Origin: Halanaerobiales bacterium
GTDB lineage: Bacteria; Bacillota_F; Halanaerobiia; Halanaerobiales; DTU029
NCBI GenBank assembly: GCA_016278415.1
Contig: JADQBV010000202.1
Coordinates: 1-17,914 of the forward strand
DNA: 17,914 nucleotides
Direction: 5' to 3'
The notes beneath the pieces were generated by a model. It ran no database searches. It worked only from the letters and a program-made list of their open reading frames with translations, and was not told the DNA's origin. The position numbers and the translations under genes were made by a program. Below are positions 8,467 to 16,670 of the stretch, piece after piece (positions within the stretch are counted from its first letter, which is position 1; every line of letters begins with the position of its first letter).

Positions 8467-8474
8467 AAAATGTG

Positions 8475-10940
8475 ATGGCGAAAAAGAAGCAATTTATTAT
8501 ATCATCAATTATATTACTGATAGCTATTTTCTTTGGACTATCTATTGGTGCTGTCACTTGGATTATTAAAGATACACCTGATATCTCAAATTATCAAGGC
8601 GCCAGTGAAGCAACTATATTATATAGTGCAGATGGACAACTCTTAACTAAATTATATAAGCAAAACAGAATAAATGTAGATCTAGATAGAATACCTACTG
8701 ATTTACAAAATGCTGTTATTGCAATTGAAGATACGAGTTTTTATGTGCACCATGGTATAGATTTTTTTGGTATAGCTAGAGCCCTAATAACTAATATTAT
8801 TAAAAATAGATCTAGGCCACATGGTGCTAGCACAATTACCCAGCAATTAGCTGGTAATGCACTTTTAAATCGACAAAATGTATCTTATTATAGAAAAATA
8901 CAGGAGGCATATCTGGCCTTACAATTTGAACGCTTATATACAAAACCTGAAATCCTGGAAATGTATCTAAATGAGATATATTTAGGACATAGTGCTTATG
9001 GAGTTCAGGCTGCAGCTCAAAAGTATTTTAATAAAAATGTCTGGGAGTTAAACCTAAGTGAATCGGCATTAATTGCTGGTATTGCAAGGGGTCCTGGATA
9101 TTATTCGCCATATCTTGACCTTGAAGCTGCCATAAATAGAAGAAATACAGTATTAAATAGAATGAAAGAAGTTGGGTATATTACTGCCGAACAGCTAAAA
9201 GTAGCAAAAGAAAAGAAAATTATTGTGCCTGAATCAATGCCAGACAAGGAAGAATTTGCTCCTTACTTTATACGTTATATTAGGGATCAACTAATCGATT
9301 TATTTGGCGCTCAATTAGTCTACAGTGGAGGACTAAAGGTATATACAACACTTGATCCTGAGATACAAAAAAAAGCAGAATCATCAATCGAACAGGCCAT
9401 AGAAAGCAAGTATATACCAACTATAGAAGGAAATGCTGACAACGGCCTTTTACAACCACAATTAGCTTTGATAACTATTGATCCTGGTTCTGGTGAGATT
9501 AGGGCAATGGTCGGCGGACGAGGTAATGATCAATTTAATAGATCAGTACAAGCTATTAGACAACCTGGTTCTGCCTTTAAGCCTTTTGTCTATACAACTG
9601 CAATAAAACAAGGTTGGACAGCAGCATCTATTATAAATGATATGCCTATGCTTGCAGAAAAAGAAAAAAACGAGCCTCTAAAGCTTTGGCCCAAAAATTA
9701 CGAAAATAAGTATAGAGGTCTAGTTAATCTACGGACTGCTTTAAAACATTCCATTAATGTTGCAGCTGTTAAATTGATGCAGCATGTAGGAATAGATAAA
9801 ACAATTGAAACTGCTGAATCAATGGGTATCAGTACAATACAGCCTGCCGATAGACACGAAAATCACCTATCCTTGGCCTTAGGTGGACTAAATAAAGGAG
9901 TTACACCTATGGAGATGGCCTCTGCATATGGTATATTTGCAAACCAGGGTATTTTAGTTGAACCGATAGCTATTAGAAAAGTCCTAGACAAACATGATAA
10001 GGTCCTCTATAATGCACATCCAGAAAAAAGAATTGTTCTTGCTGAAGATGAAGCATATATCATGACGAGTATGCTACAGTCAGTTACCAGTGATGCTGGT
10101 GGTACAGGATGGCGTGCCCGACTTGGTAACCAACCAGTGGCCGGAAAAACTGGAACTACTAATAGTTATACCGATGCCTGGTTTGTTGGTTTTACTCCAG
10201 AGTTAGTAACGAGTGTCTGGATTGGTGAAGACAGTCTGTCATCAATGGAATATGACCAAAAAGATGAAAGTGGCAAATACCTCTTCCCAGAGGGTAACGG
10301 CGGGAGAATCGTATCGAGTTCAGAAGCAGCAAGACTATGGGGGAATTATATGCGTGCTGTTGTTGAAGATATGCCTACAAGCTATTTTAATAAACCTAAT
10401 ACAATTGTTAGTGGTGTGGAGATTGATCCGATTACCGGTCTTCTACCAAATGAATACACGGTAAATACAACAAGTGAATTGTTTAGAAAAGAAAATATCC
10501 CTACTGAGGTTAACACCCTACACCAACCAGTCGCAACTGTACGTATTGATGAAGAATCTGGACTTATAGCAACTTCAGAATGTCCAGAGGAAAATATAGT
10601 TGAATATAGTTATTATACTGATAATAGAATTAAGATTGGTAGTAGAAATATAAGATTTGGTACAGAGTTTGAAGAACCCAAGGAAAATAGTGAGCAAGAT
10701 ACTACTACTCAAGCAGAAACTGATATTGAAGGTATATATATTATTGACAAATATGAGCCTATTCAAGCTATAGACCCAGTTACTGGTGTGCCGTTGATTT
10801 CTGAAAATGGAGACATAATATATGATAAGGTGCCAACTGAGGAATGTGACCTGCATAGTACTTCATCAGACAACCTGATTAATAGTATTTGGGATTTCTT
10901 TAATAGGTATAATAATGATAGTAACAATGAAAACCATTAA
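8475..10940 (+). CDS. Class A penicillin-binding protein, PBP1A family
   Basis: An 821-residue bifunctional peptidoglycan synthase that polymerises glycan strands and cross-links peptides outside the membrane. Residues about 6-30 form the membrane anchor. The GT51 transglycosylase domain shows AIEDTSFYVHHGIDFFG with Glu85, GASTITQQLAGN, and the FERLYTKPEILEMYLNEIYLG block. The transpeptidase domain has SAFK (Ser366 nucleophile, Lys369), the SIN triad in LKHSINVAAVK, and KTGTT at Lys558, so all three active-site motifs are intact. The tail after about residue 640 has TGLLPNEYT-type repeat motifs, then an acidic Glu/Thr linker and an Asn-rich end. The start was chosen at the ATG after AGGAGG, since an earlier ATG at 8448 overlaps the promoter. 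Divergence from yunB suggests, but does not prove, a sporulation link; it may equally be the vegetative enzyme. Confidence 0.95.
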   Translation: MAKKKQFIISSIILLIAIFFGLSIGAVTWIIKDTPDISNYQGASEATILYSADGQLLTKLYKQNRINVDLDRIPTDLQNAVIAIEDTSFYVHHGIDFFGIARALITNIIKNRSRPHGASTITQQLAGNALLNRQNVSYYRKIQEAYLALQFERLYTKPEILEMYLNEIYLGHSAYGVQAAAQKYFNKNVWELNLSESALIAGIARGPGYYSPYLDLEAAINRRNTVLNRMKEVGYITAEQLKVAKEKKIIVPESMPDKEEFAPYFIRYIRDQLIDLFGAQLVYSGGLKVYTTLDPEIQKKAESSIEQAIESKYIPTIEGNADNGLLQPQLALITIDPGSGEIRAMVGGRGNDQFNRSVQAIRQPGSAFKPFVYTTAIKQGWTAASIINDMPMLAEKEKNEPLKLWPKNYENKYRGLVNLRTALKHSINVAAVKLMQHVGIDKTIETAESMGISTIQPADRHENHLSLALGGLNKGVTPMEMASAYGIFANQGILVEPIAIRKVLDKHDKVLYNAHPEKRIVLAEDEAYIMTSMLQSVTSDAGGTGWRARLGNQPVAGKTGTTNSYTDAWFVGFTPELVTSVWIGEDSLSSMEYDQKDESGKYLFPEGNGGRIVSSSEAARLWGNYMRAVVEDMPTSYFNKPNTIVSGVEIDPITGLLPNEYTVNTTSELFRKENIPTEVNTLHQPVATVRIDEESGLIATSECPEENIVEYSYYTDNRIKIGSRNIRFGTEFEEPKENSEQDTTTQAETDIEGIYIIDKYEPIQAIDPVTGVPLISENGDIIYDKVPTEECDLHSTSSDNLINSIWDFFNRYNNDSNNENH

Positions 10941-10960
10941 AAAATAAATTAAATAAAAAT

Positions 10961-11006
10961 AGGCTACTATTTTTATGGAATTAATATCCCGTAAAAATAG
11001 TAGCCT
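10961..11006. terminator. Bidirectional intrinsic terminator
   Basis: AGGCTACTATTTTTA (10961-10975) pairs perfectly over 15 bp with 10992-11006, leaving a 16-nt loop. On the plus strand it is followed by TTTTA, ending the PBP message 20 bp after its stop. On the minus strand a long T-rich run (10939-10960) follows the stem, so it should also stop transcripts coming from mutS2. Confidence 0.9.
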
Positions 11007-11023
11007 TTTATAGTTCTTATCCA

Positions 11024-11165
11024 TATTAGTTGATGGAAAACTTCCGATAATTTGACCTCGACGGTCTAATCTCTAAATTAACATTGCGTTACTAAAAAGA
11101 AAATTTAGAGGCTCTGGGTATATTACCAACGATTAGAAATAAAAGCTTATACACTTTTTCATCCC
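11024..11165 (+). repeat. Structured intergenic repeat, copy next to mutS2 stop
   Basis: This copy lies between the terminator and the mutS2 stop codon. It shares TATTAGTTG and TCCGA with the 13621 copy, then a 53-nt core (11056-11108) with 44 identical positions to 13663-13715 and no gaps. Hairpins visible are GACC (11054-11057) with GGTC (11063-11066), CTCTAAATT (11071-11079) with AATTTAGAG (11102-11110), and a small GGTA-TAT-TACC. Outer arms GATGGAAAA (11032-11040) and TTTTCATC (11156-11163) pair with one bulged base. Beyond about 11110 it no longer matches the other copy. No coding potential seen. Confidence 0.7.
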
Positions 11166-11177
11166 AATTACATCAAA

Positions 11178-13553
11178 TTATTTAATTGACACAATGGTAA
11201 CCCCTGATCCTCCCTCATTCTGGCGACCTAGGCGGAATTCTTCTACATGTTGATGGCTTTCTAATATATCCTGTACAGCCTCTCGTAAAACACCGGTTCC
11301 TTTACCATGTACTATCTCAACCTGTTTCAATCCAGCTAGAAAAACATCATCTAGATATTTATCCAATTGCCTCTGGGCTGTGTCATAGCGTTCACCTCTA
11401 AGATCTAAAGATGGTGAAACTTTTGCTGTTTTACTGACCTTATATTTTTTAACCATTTCTTTACTCTTATCTTCTTGGATTTCAACCTTTTGTAATTCAT
11501 TGAGCTGTGCCTTTACAGTAATAATACCTGCCTGAATTGTGGCCTCTTCCTTATCTTCATCAATATTAACTACCTCACCTCTGCGGCCAACACTCTTCAG
11601 TTTAACTTCATCACCTACAGATATTTTCTGATCTGCAATATTCTCTGTCTCATTCACTTCCTCTTGGTTTAACAGTTCATCGATAGTTTGAAAATCTTCA
11701 TTAATTTCATTACCTTTTCGATCAACATCTGAGCGGGATTTGAAACTAGAGCTTTTTAATGTCTTAAGGATATTTTTGCTTTCTTTCTTTGCTGTACTTA
11801 TTATTTCAGTGGCTTCATCTCGTGCCTCTTTGATTATCCTTGCTTTTTCTTCTTTAAGGTCATTAACCATCTTATCATACTTTTCTTTGAGGGTGCTAGC
11901 CTCTTTTTCTTTTAAAGAGAATTCTTCTTTTAAAGTATTATATTTTTTTCTTTCAGTATTTAAGCCAGTAATAATTTTCTCAACAGCTACATCATCACCT
12001 GATAGTAATTTTTCTGCTTCTTGAACTATTTCATCTGGTATACCTAGTCTTAGGGCGATGGCAAAGGCATTACTACCACCGGGTATACCCATCAGAATTC
12101 TATATGTTGGTTTCAGGGTCTCTATGTCAAACTCAACAGAGGCATTTTCTACACCAGTCTGGTCATAGGCATAATTTTTCAACTGGCTGTAATGTGTTGT
12201 CACAATTGTAGTAGCCTTTTTTTGTCGCAACTTATCCATAATAGCTATACCTAGAGCAGCTCCCTCTTTCGGATCGGTACCTGCTCCTAATTCATCCATC
12301 AGTACCAGACTTTCTTTATTTGCTCTGTGTAGAAAGTCCTTTATACGAGTCATATGTGATGAAAAGGTACTTAGGTTCTGTTCAATACTTTGCTCATCTC
12401 CAATGTCTGCAAAGACATCTTTAAAAATAGCAATACGTGTCCCACGTGCAGCAGGTATATGAAGTCCACATTCTATCATTAAAACAAAGAGACCTACAGT
12501 CTTCAAGGCAACAGTCTTACCACCTGTATTAGGACCGGTAATTATCAATGTTGAAAATTCTCCACCTACATTAATATCAATGGGAACAGCTTCTTCTTTT
12601 AATAATGGATGTCTCCCTTGTTTAACTTCAACTATACCCTGATCATTAACATCGGGTTCCATAGCTGATATCTGATGACTGTACTCTGCCCTAGCAAATA
12701 TAACATCAAGTACAGTAGCTATTTTTAAGTTATCTTCGATGGTGTACATATCTTCTTGGACAAGGCCTGTTAAAACCTGTAAAATTCTATAAATTTCCTT
12801 CTCCTCTTCCGACTGAAGCTCACTTAATCTATTATTCATCTTAACTATAGCCAAGGGTTCCATAAACAATGTCATACCACTGGCAGATTGATCATGAACA
12901 ATACCTTGAAAAGTATTCCTGTGTTCACTCTTTACAGGAACAACAAACCTATCCCTTCTTCTGGTTACTAGATTATCCTGAAGCATAGTCTGATATCTAG
13001 AGCTTTTTATGATACTATCCATCTTATCCCGAATCCTATTACCTAGATTAGTAATTTCTGAGCGAATACTGGATAACTTAGGTGTAGCTGAATCTTTAAT
13101 ATCTCCATATTCATCAAGACAGCGTGCTAGCTCCCTCTCCAGTTCGCCTAATTCAATAATTTTAATCCCTTCAGAAGTAACCAGGCTATAGTAATTTTCG
13201 ATTACACGAGGATCAAGGCCGGCTATAATATCATTAAAATACCTTTTTAGAGATTTGAAACCCTCCAGTGTATTTCGAATATCCATTAATTCCTTTGCCG
13301 ATAATACAATTCCTTTATCAACTTTTTTCAAGGACTTGCGCAAATCTCTAATACCACCAAATGGAGGTACACCAAACTCTGATATTATCTTCTTAGCAGT
13401 AGTAACCTCAGCCAAGCGTTTTTTTACATAATCTATCTCACTAACAGGACTCAATCCCTTGATAATATCTTTAGCTATATTAGTAGCAGCACAAGTCTCT
13501 AATTCTTTTTTTATCTTATCAAGTTCAAGAGTCTCTAATATCTTATTATCCAT
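11178..13553 (-). CDS. mutS2: Endonuclease MutS2 / ribosome-rescue ATPase
   Basis: A 791-residue cytoplasmic MutS2. Family members suppress homologous recombination in some species; in Bacillus MutS2 has been shown to split collided ribosomes (RqcU). The N-terminal helical lever and clamp region (1-300) leads to the ATPase: Walker A GPNTGGKT (340-347), ABC-like NLSTFSSHM, and Walker B VLMDELGAG (Asp420, Glu421). A charged coiled coil spans about 510-610, then a KOW-like small domain (VGDEVKLKSVGRRGEVV), and a C-terminal Smr domain with LDLRG (716-720) and HGKGTG (749-754), so the nuclease/ribosome-binding domain is intact. A GGAGGAG ribosome binding site precedes the ATG. It sits downstream of polX as in Bacillus, but a 395-bp gap containing a large foldback repeat separates them, so it may have its own promoter. 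Confidence 0.97.
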   Translation of the reverse strand: MDNKILETLELDKIKKELETCAATNIAKDIIKGLSPVSEIDYVKKRLAEVTTAKKIISEFGVPPFGGIRDLRKSLKKVDKGIVLSAKELMDIRNTLEGFKSLKRYFNDIIAGLDPRVIENYYSLVTSEGIKIIELGELERELARCLDEYGDIKDSATPKLSSIRSEITNLGNRIRDKMDSIIKSSRYQTMLQDNLVTRRRDRFVVPVKSEHRNTFQGIVHDQSASGMTLFMEPLAIVKMNNRLSELQSEEEKEIYRILQVLTGLVQEDMYTIEDNLKIATVLDVIFARAEYSHQISAMEPDVNDQGIVEVKQGRHPLLKEEAVPIDINVGGEFSTLIITGPNTGGKTVALKTVGLFVLMIECGLHIPAARGTRIAIFKDVFADIGDEQSIEQNLSTFSSHMTRIKDFLHRANKESLVLMDELGAGTDPKEGAALGIAIMDKLRQKKATTIVTTHYSQLKNYAYDQTGVENASVEFDIETLKPTYRILMGIPGGSNAFAIALRLGIPDEIVQEAEKLLSGDDVAVEKIITGLNTERKKYNTLKEEFSLKEKEASTLKEKYDKMVNDLKEEKARIIKEARDEATEIISTAKKESKNILKTLKSSSFKSRSDVDRKGNEINEDFQTIDELLNQEEVNETENIADQKISVGDEVKLKSVGRRGEVVNIDEDKEEATIQAGIITVKAQLNELQKVEIQEDKSKEMVKKYKVSKTAKVSPSLDLRGERYDTAQRQLDKYLDDVFLAGLKQVEIVHGKGTGVLREAVQDILESHQHVEEFRLGRQNEGGSGVTIVSIK

Positions 13554-13948
13554 ATTTATCTCCTCCGTACCATGGTCAAAATATCTATATGATTTATTTA
13601 TAAGTAATGGACCATCTCCACATTAGTTGGCAGAATAAATGTCCGACATTTTGCTATGACGGCCTCGATGGCCTAATTTCTAAATTGTCATTGCGCAATT
13701 TAAAAGAAAATTTAGCTGCGCTTCATACATGAAAAAGTCTAAACCCCAGTTACTCCTTCAATTAAGAAGCGTCATTAATGTAAAGGTTATATAGAATCGT
13801 GGTGCCTGTGGTGCAACAAAATCAAACTCGCTTCGCTCAGACAAGATTTTGTAAATCAGCTTCTTGCAATCAGTCCGTGACTGGAGACTTTTTAAATTTC
13901 TTCAGCCGAATAGCAAAATGCCTGGGAAAAGTGTATATAATTTAAGGT
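13554..13948. other. Non-coding gap between polX and mutS2
   Basis: This 395-bp gap is almost filled by the foldback repeat at 13621-13925. The remaining 13554-13620 stretch carries the mutS2 ribosome binding site and an A+T-rich region where a mutS2 promoter could lie, though no clear -35/-10 pair was found. A short ATGGTC (13572-13577) and GACCAT (13610-13615) inverted repeat is too weak to call an operator. No credible gene was found. Confidence 0.75.
13621..13925 (+). repeat. Large foldback repeat element between polX and mutS2
   Basis: Five inverted-repeat pairs occur in strictly nested order: CATTTTGCTAT (13647-13657) with 13910-13920; AAAAAGTCT (13732-13740) with 13885-13893; CCAGT (13746-13750) with ACTGG (13880-13884); AAGAAGC (13764-13770) with GCTTCTT (13859-13865); ACAAAATC (13816-13823) with GATTTTGT (13845-13852). 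The whole element could fold into one long imperfect hairpin with a 21-nt apical loop. Small side hairpins sit on the left arm: GGCC (13661-13664) with 13670-13673, CTAAATT (13680-13686) with AATTTAG (13709-13715), and alternatively TAAATTG with CAATTTA. Bases 13771-13815 are unpaired and are absent from the copy at 1-95. No open reading frame with a start signal; resembles a miniature foldback element or structured RNA. Confidence 0.75.
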
Positions 13949-15679
13949 CTATTGCCCTTTCTTTTCCTTCAAAAAATTACTTAACTGATCTACATCCATG
14001 GTATTTATTACATCATCTTTTTCCAACCAACCTCGTCTGGCAACAGCTACACCTAATAAAATATCATCAAATTCTGAAAGGTGATGGGCGTCTGTATTTA
14101 TGGCAATTTTTATTCCCTTAATTTTAGCCTGTTTAGATATTATATCATCTATATCAAGGCGATATGGTGAGGCATTAATCTCCAGACAGGTCCCAGTTTC
14201 AACTGCCTTCTCTATAACCCGATCTACATTAACAGGGTAAGATTCCCTCTTTTTTATAATACGCCCCCGTAAATGACCAATAATATTAACATAGGGACTC
14301 TCCATTGCTTTAACAATTCTTGAGGTAATCTGTTCTTTACTCTGATTAAAACCGGAATGTATTGAAGCAATTACCAAATCCAGTTTTGCTAATATTTCAT
14401 CTGGATAATCCAGGTTACCGCTAAAATCAATATCAACCTCAATACCCTTGAATATTTTAATATCATCATATTTTCCCTGTAATTCATCAATCTCATCTAT
14501 CTGCTTCAAGAGATTCTCTGTCGACATTCCATGGGCCACTTTCAGTGACTGTGAATGGTCTGTAATAGCTATATATTGATAGCCCCTTTTTCTAGCTTCT
14601 TCTATCAATTCCTCAATAGAATAGGCTCCATCAGTATAATGACTATGCATATGAAGATCACCTTTAATATCCTTAGATCTGATACTATTAGGTAATCTAT
14701 CTACTTCAGCTGCCTCTATTTCACCCCTATCTTCACGTAATTCGGGAATTACATATTCAAGATCCAGGGCTTGATATATATCTGCTTCATCATTTAATTC
14801 TATTCGCTCTTTGCCGTCAAAAAGACCATATTCATTTAATTTATATCCGTACTCTTTTGCTCTTTCCCGCATTTTAACATTATGTTCCTTAGAGCCAGTA
14901 AAATATTGTAATGCTGCCGGAAACTCCTCTTCACTTACCACTCGTAAATCAACTTGAAAATTGTTTTCTGTTAAGATACTGGTCTTTTTATTGCCTTTTA
15001 CGATGATTTCTTTTACAAATGGTGCTTCCACAAAAAAATCACTAATATCTTGTCCATAGTCACTAGCTGCAAGTATATCAATATCACCAATTAATTCCTT
15101 ACGTCTTCGTGTACTTCCAGCTGTTTCCATACGAGTTATCTGATCACTTTTTTCTAAGTACTGCTTAATTTCTTCTGATTTTATCAATGCTTTATATAAA
15201 ATATGTACCTGACTATAATCCTCATAATTTTCTAATGACTTCAATAATTGTTCTTCACTTTTCTTACCAAAACCCTTTAATTTTCTTACTTCACCATCTT
15301 CCAAAGCCTCTTTCAAACTGCGGATATCAACAATAGATAGTTCTTCATGCAATTGATGTGCCCGCTTCGGTCCAAGACCTGGGATGTTTACCAATTCCAA
15401 CAGGCCATCAGGCAAATCACCTTTTACCTCTTCAAGCCGTGGGCTATATCCTTCTTCCAATATTTCTTTTATTGTATTAGCTATCCCTTTACCAATACCA
15501 TTAATATTTTCTAACTCACCTTGCTCAACAAGTATATGTAATTCCTGATCTATTTCTGCTATACGCCGTGATGCATTATCATATGCCCTTACTTTGAATT
15601 TATTCTCACCATTTATCTCCATCAGATTTGCTAACTCACTTAGTATTGAGGAAATCTCTTTATTAGTAATATCAGCCAT
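13949..15679 (-). CDS. polX: DNA polymerase/3'-5' exonuclease PolX
   Basis: A 576-residue bacterial family X DNA polymerase fused to a PHP phosphoesterase, acting in base-excision-type gap repair. The N-terminal helix-hairpin-helix region has [11 protein letters not shown] and [13 protein letters not shown] motifs. The palm has GSTRRR followed by GDIDIL, giving catalytic Asp199 and Asp201, with the third Asp244 in FQVDLR, so the polymerase site is complete. The C-terminal PHP domain begins with [10 protein letters not shown] (His343, His345) and continues with ITDHS, GIEVDI, SIHSG, GHLRGR, LEINASP and NTDAHH, matching the metal ligands of the exonuclease. I chose the ATG at 15679, which has AGGGGGA 7 nt upstream; a frame extension to 15742 adds 21 residues unlike the family. 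It follows cvpA by 70 bp and is probably in the zapA-cvpA operon. Confidence 0.96.
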   Translation of the reverse strand: MADITNKEISSILSELANLMEINGENKFKVRAYDNASRRIAEIDQELHILVEQGELENINGIGKGIANTIKEILEEGYSPRLEEVKGDLPDGLLELVNIPGLGPKRAHQLHEELSIVDIRSLKEALEDGEVRKLKGFGKKSEEQLLKSLENYEDYSQVHILYKALIKSEEIKQYLEKSDQITRMETAGSTRRRKELIGDIDILAASDYGQDISDFFVEAPFVKEIIVKGNKKTSILTENNFQVDLRVVSEEEFPAALQYFTGSKEHNVKMRERAKEYGYKLNEYGLFDGKERIELNDEADIYQALDLEYVIPELREDRGEIEAAEVDRLPNSIRSKDIKGDLHMHSHYTDGAYSIEELIEEARKRGYQYIAITDHSQSLKVAHGMSTENLLKQIDEIDELQGKYDDIKIFKGIEVDIDFSGNLDYPDEILAKLDLVIASIHSGFNQSKEQITSRIVKAMESPYVNIIGHLRGRIIKKRESYPVNVDRVIEKAVETGTCLEINASPYRLDIDDIISKQAKIKGIKIAINTDAHHLSEFDDILLGVAVARRGWLEKDDVINTMDVDQLSNFLKEKKGQ

Positions 15680-15686
15680 AATGTTA

Positions 15687-15693
15687 TCCCCCT
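15687..15693 (-). promoter_or_regulatory. Ribosome binding site for polX
   Basis: The minus strand reads AGGGGGA, 7 nt before the ATG at 15679. It selects this start over the longer in-frame ATG at 15742. Confidence 0.65.
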
Positions 15694-15749
15694 CACTTAC
15701 TACATCTATTATCACAAAAAAATAATCCCATTGCAAGTACAACAGGATT

Positions 15750-16238
15750 TTAAGATTTAAATATATTTTGTAAACTATTTTGTAAAAATGGTGTCATGCC
15801 CAATATTCTGGTCGCTAACATAGAATCATTAATATGTTCAGTTAGTGTCCCATAAGGTACATGGTATAACATTAGTACAAGCAAGTATGATACTATAAAA
15901 CCTTTAAGTAATCCTAAAGCAGCACCTGCTGCATGATCTACCGGCTTTAAAAATAAAGCATCTAAAATCTTTTTGCAAATATACCCTAAGGCATGTACAA
16001 ATATATTAATTACTATAAATAAAATAGCAAAGCTTACAAATTGTATCATGGCTTCAGAGACCTGTATATAAGGTTCTATTACTGTAACAAATTCATAATA
16101 ATAATTCATTGAGATTACTAGTGCTAATATGATACCCAATATAGTACTGGTCTGTTTAATAAAACCCTTATTATAACCTCCAATTACGAAATATACGACC
16201 ATAATTAAAATTATTATATCAATAACTGTAATACTCAA
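15750..16238 (-). CDS. CvpA family membrane protein
   Basis: A 162-residue inner-membrane protein of the CvpA (colicin V production) family, named yshB in Bacillus. The molecular role in Gram-positives is unknown. There are four hydrophobic segments (about 5-20, 29-46, 64-88, 105-126) with the family signature GGYNKGFIKQ between the first two and DHAAGAALGLLKGF before the last. The start is a TTG that directly abuts the zapA stop codon, with the GGAGGAGG site inside the zapA coding end about 11 nt upstream. No ATG in the right frame would keep the first membrane helix. The stop-start abutment suggests translational coupling with zapA. Its place between zapA and polX matches Bacillus. Confidence 0.88.
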   Translation of the reverse strand: MSITVIDIIILIMVVYFVIGGYNKGFIKQTSTILGIILALVISMNYYYEFVTVIEPYIQVSEAMIQFVSFAILFIVINIFVHALGYICKKILDALFLKPVDHAAGAALGLLKGFIVSYLLVLMLYHVPYGTLTEHINDSMLATRILGMTPFLQNSLQNIFKS

Positions 16239-16589
16239 TTATTTATCATCCTCCTCCAGGAGACTGAGAAGTTCTTCATATTCCTCTTTCATTCCTTTAT
16301 ATTTCTCCCTTAGATTTTTGTTTTCAACTTCTGCTAATTTTAAATCCTGTATCTTTTTATTATAAACATCCTTTAATTTATAATATTCATCTGCAATGTT
16401 CATAATAGTCAAACCTAAAATCCTTTGACGAGAAAGGCGGGGATAAGCACGTGATATCTCTTCACCAATAAGATTTATATGGTTTGATAGGTTATTAACA
16501 TAATCATCAGATAAATTACCTATAACTACCATTTCTTCACCTAATATTTTAATGGTAAATCTATTATTATGCTTATCCTTTATCGCCAT
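16239..16589 (-). CDS. zapA: Cell division protein ZapA
   Basis: A 116-residue cytoplasmic ZapA, which binds FtsZ and promotes bundling of Z-ring filaments. The N-terminal part has the compact globular domain: RFTIKILGEEMVVIGNLSDDYVNNLSNHIN (family pattern of two strands and a helix, written here as start RFTIKILGEE and helix DDYVNNLSNHIN). The middle shows the LTIMNIADEYYKLK block and the C-terminal 40 residues form a charged coiled coil expected to dimerise. Length fits the family. A GGGAG site lies about 10 nt before the ATG. It follows pheT by 81 bp and abuts cvpA, as in the Bacillus gene order, except that rnhC is not present between pheT and zapA. Confidence 0.92.
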   Translation of the reverse strand: MAIKDKHNNRFTIKILGEEMVVIGNLSDDYVNNLSNHINLIGEEISRAYPRLSRQRILGLTIMNIADEYYKLKDVYNKKIQDLKLAEVENKNLREKYKGMKEEYEELLSLLEEDDK

Positions 16590-16670
16590 TTTTATTCATC
16601 TCCCAAAAAAGTTTCAATAATCTCTACTATATAAATTTCAATATTTAATTAAAAACTCCTGCATAATATT

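Noticed and set aside
10575..10856. Minus-strand open frame opposite the PBP C-terminal tail
   Set aside because: The tail is conserved in type and the antisense frame has no ribosome binding site or family features.
13572..13615. ATGGTC/GACCAT inverted repeat upstream of mutS2 as an operator
   Set aside because: Only 6 bp per arm with a 32-nt gap, which is expected by chance in a sequence of this length.
13864..14121. Plus-strand open frame of 85 codons running from the foldback repeat into polX
   Set aside because: It is antisense to the polX 3' end, starts inside the repeat and has no ribosome binding site or recognisable protein features.
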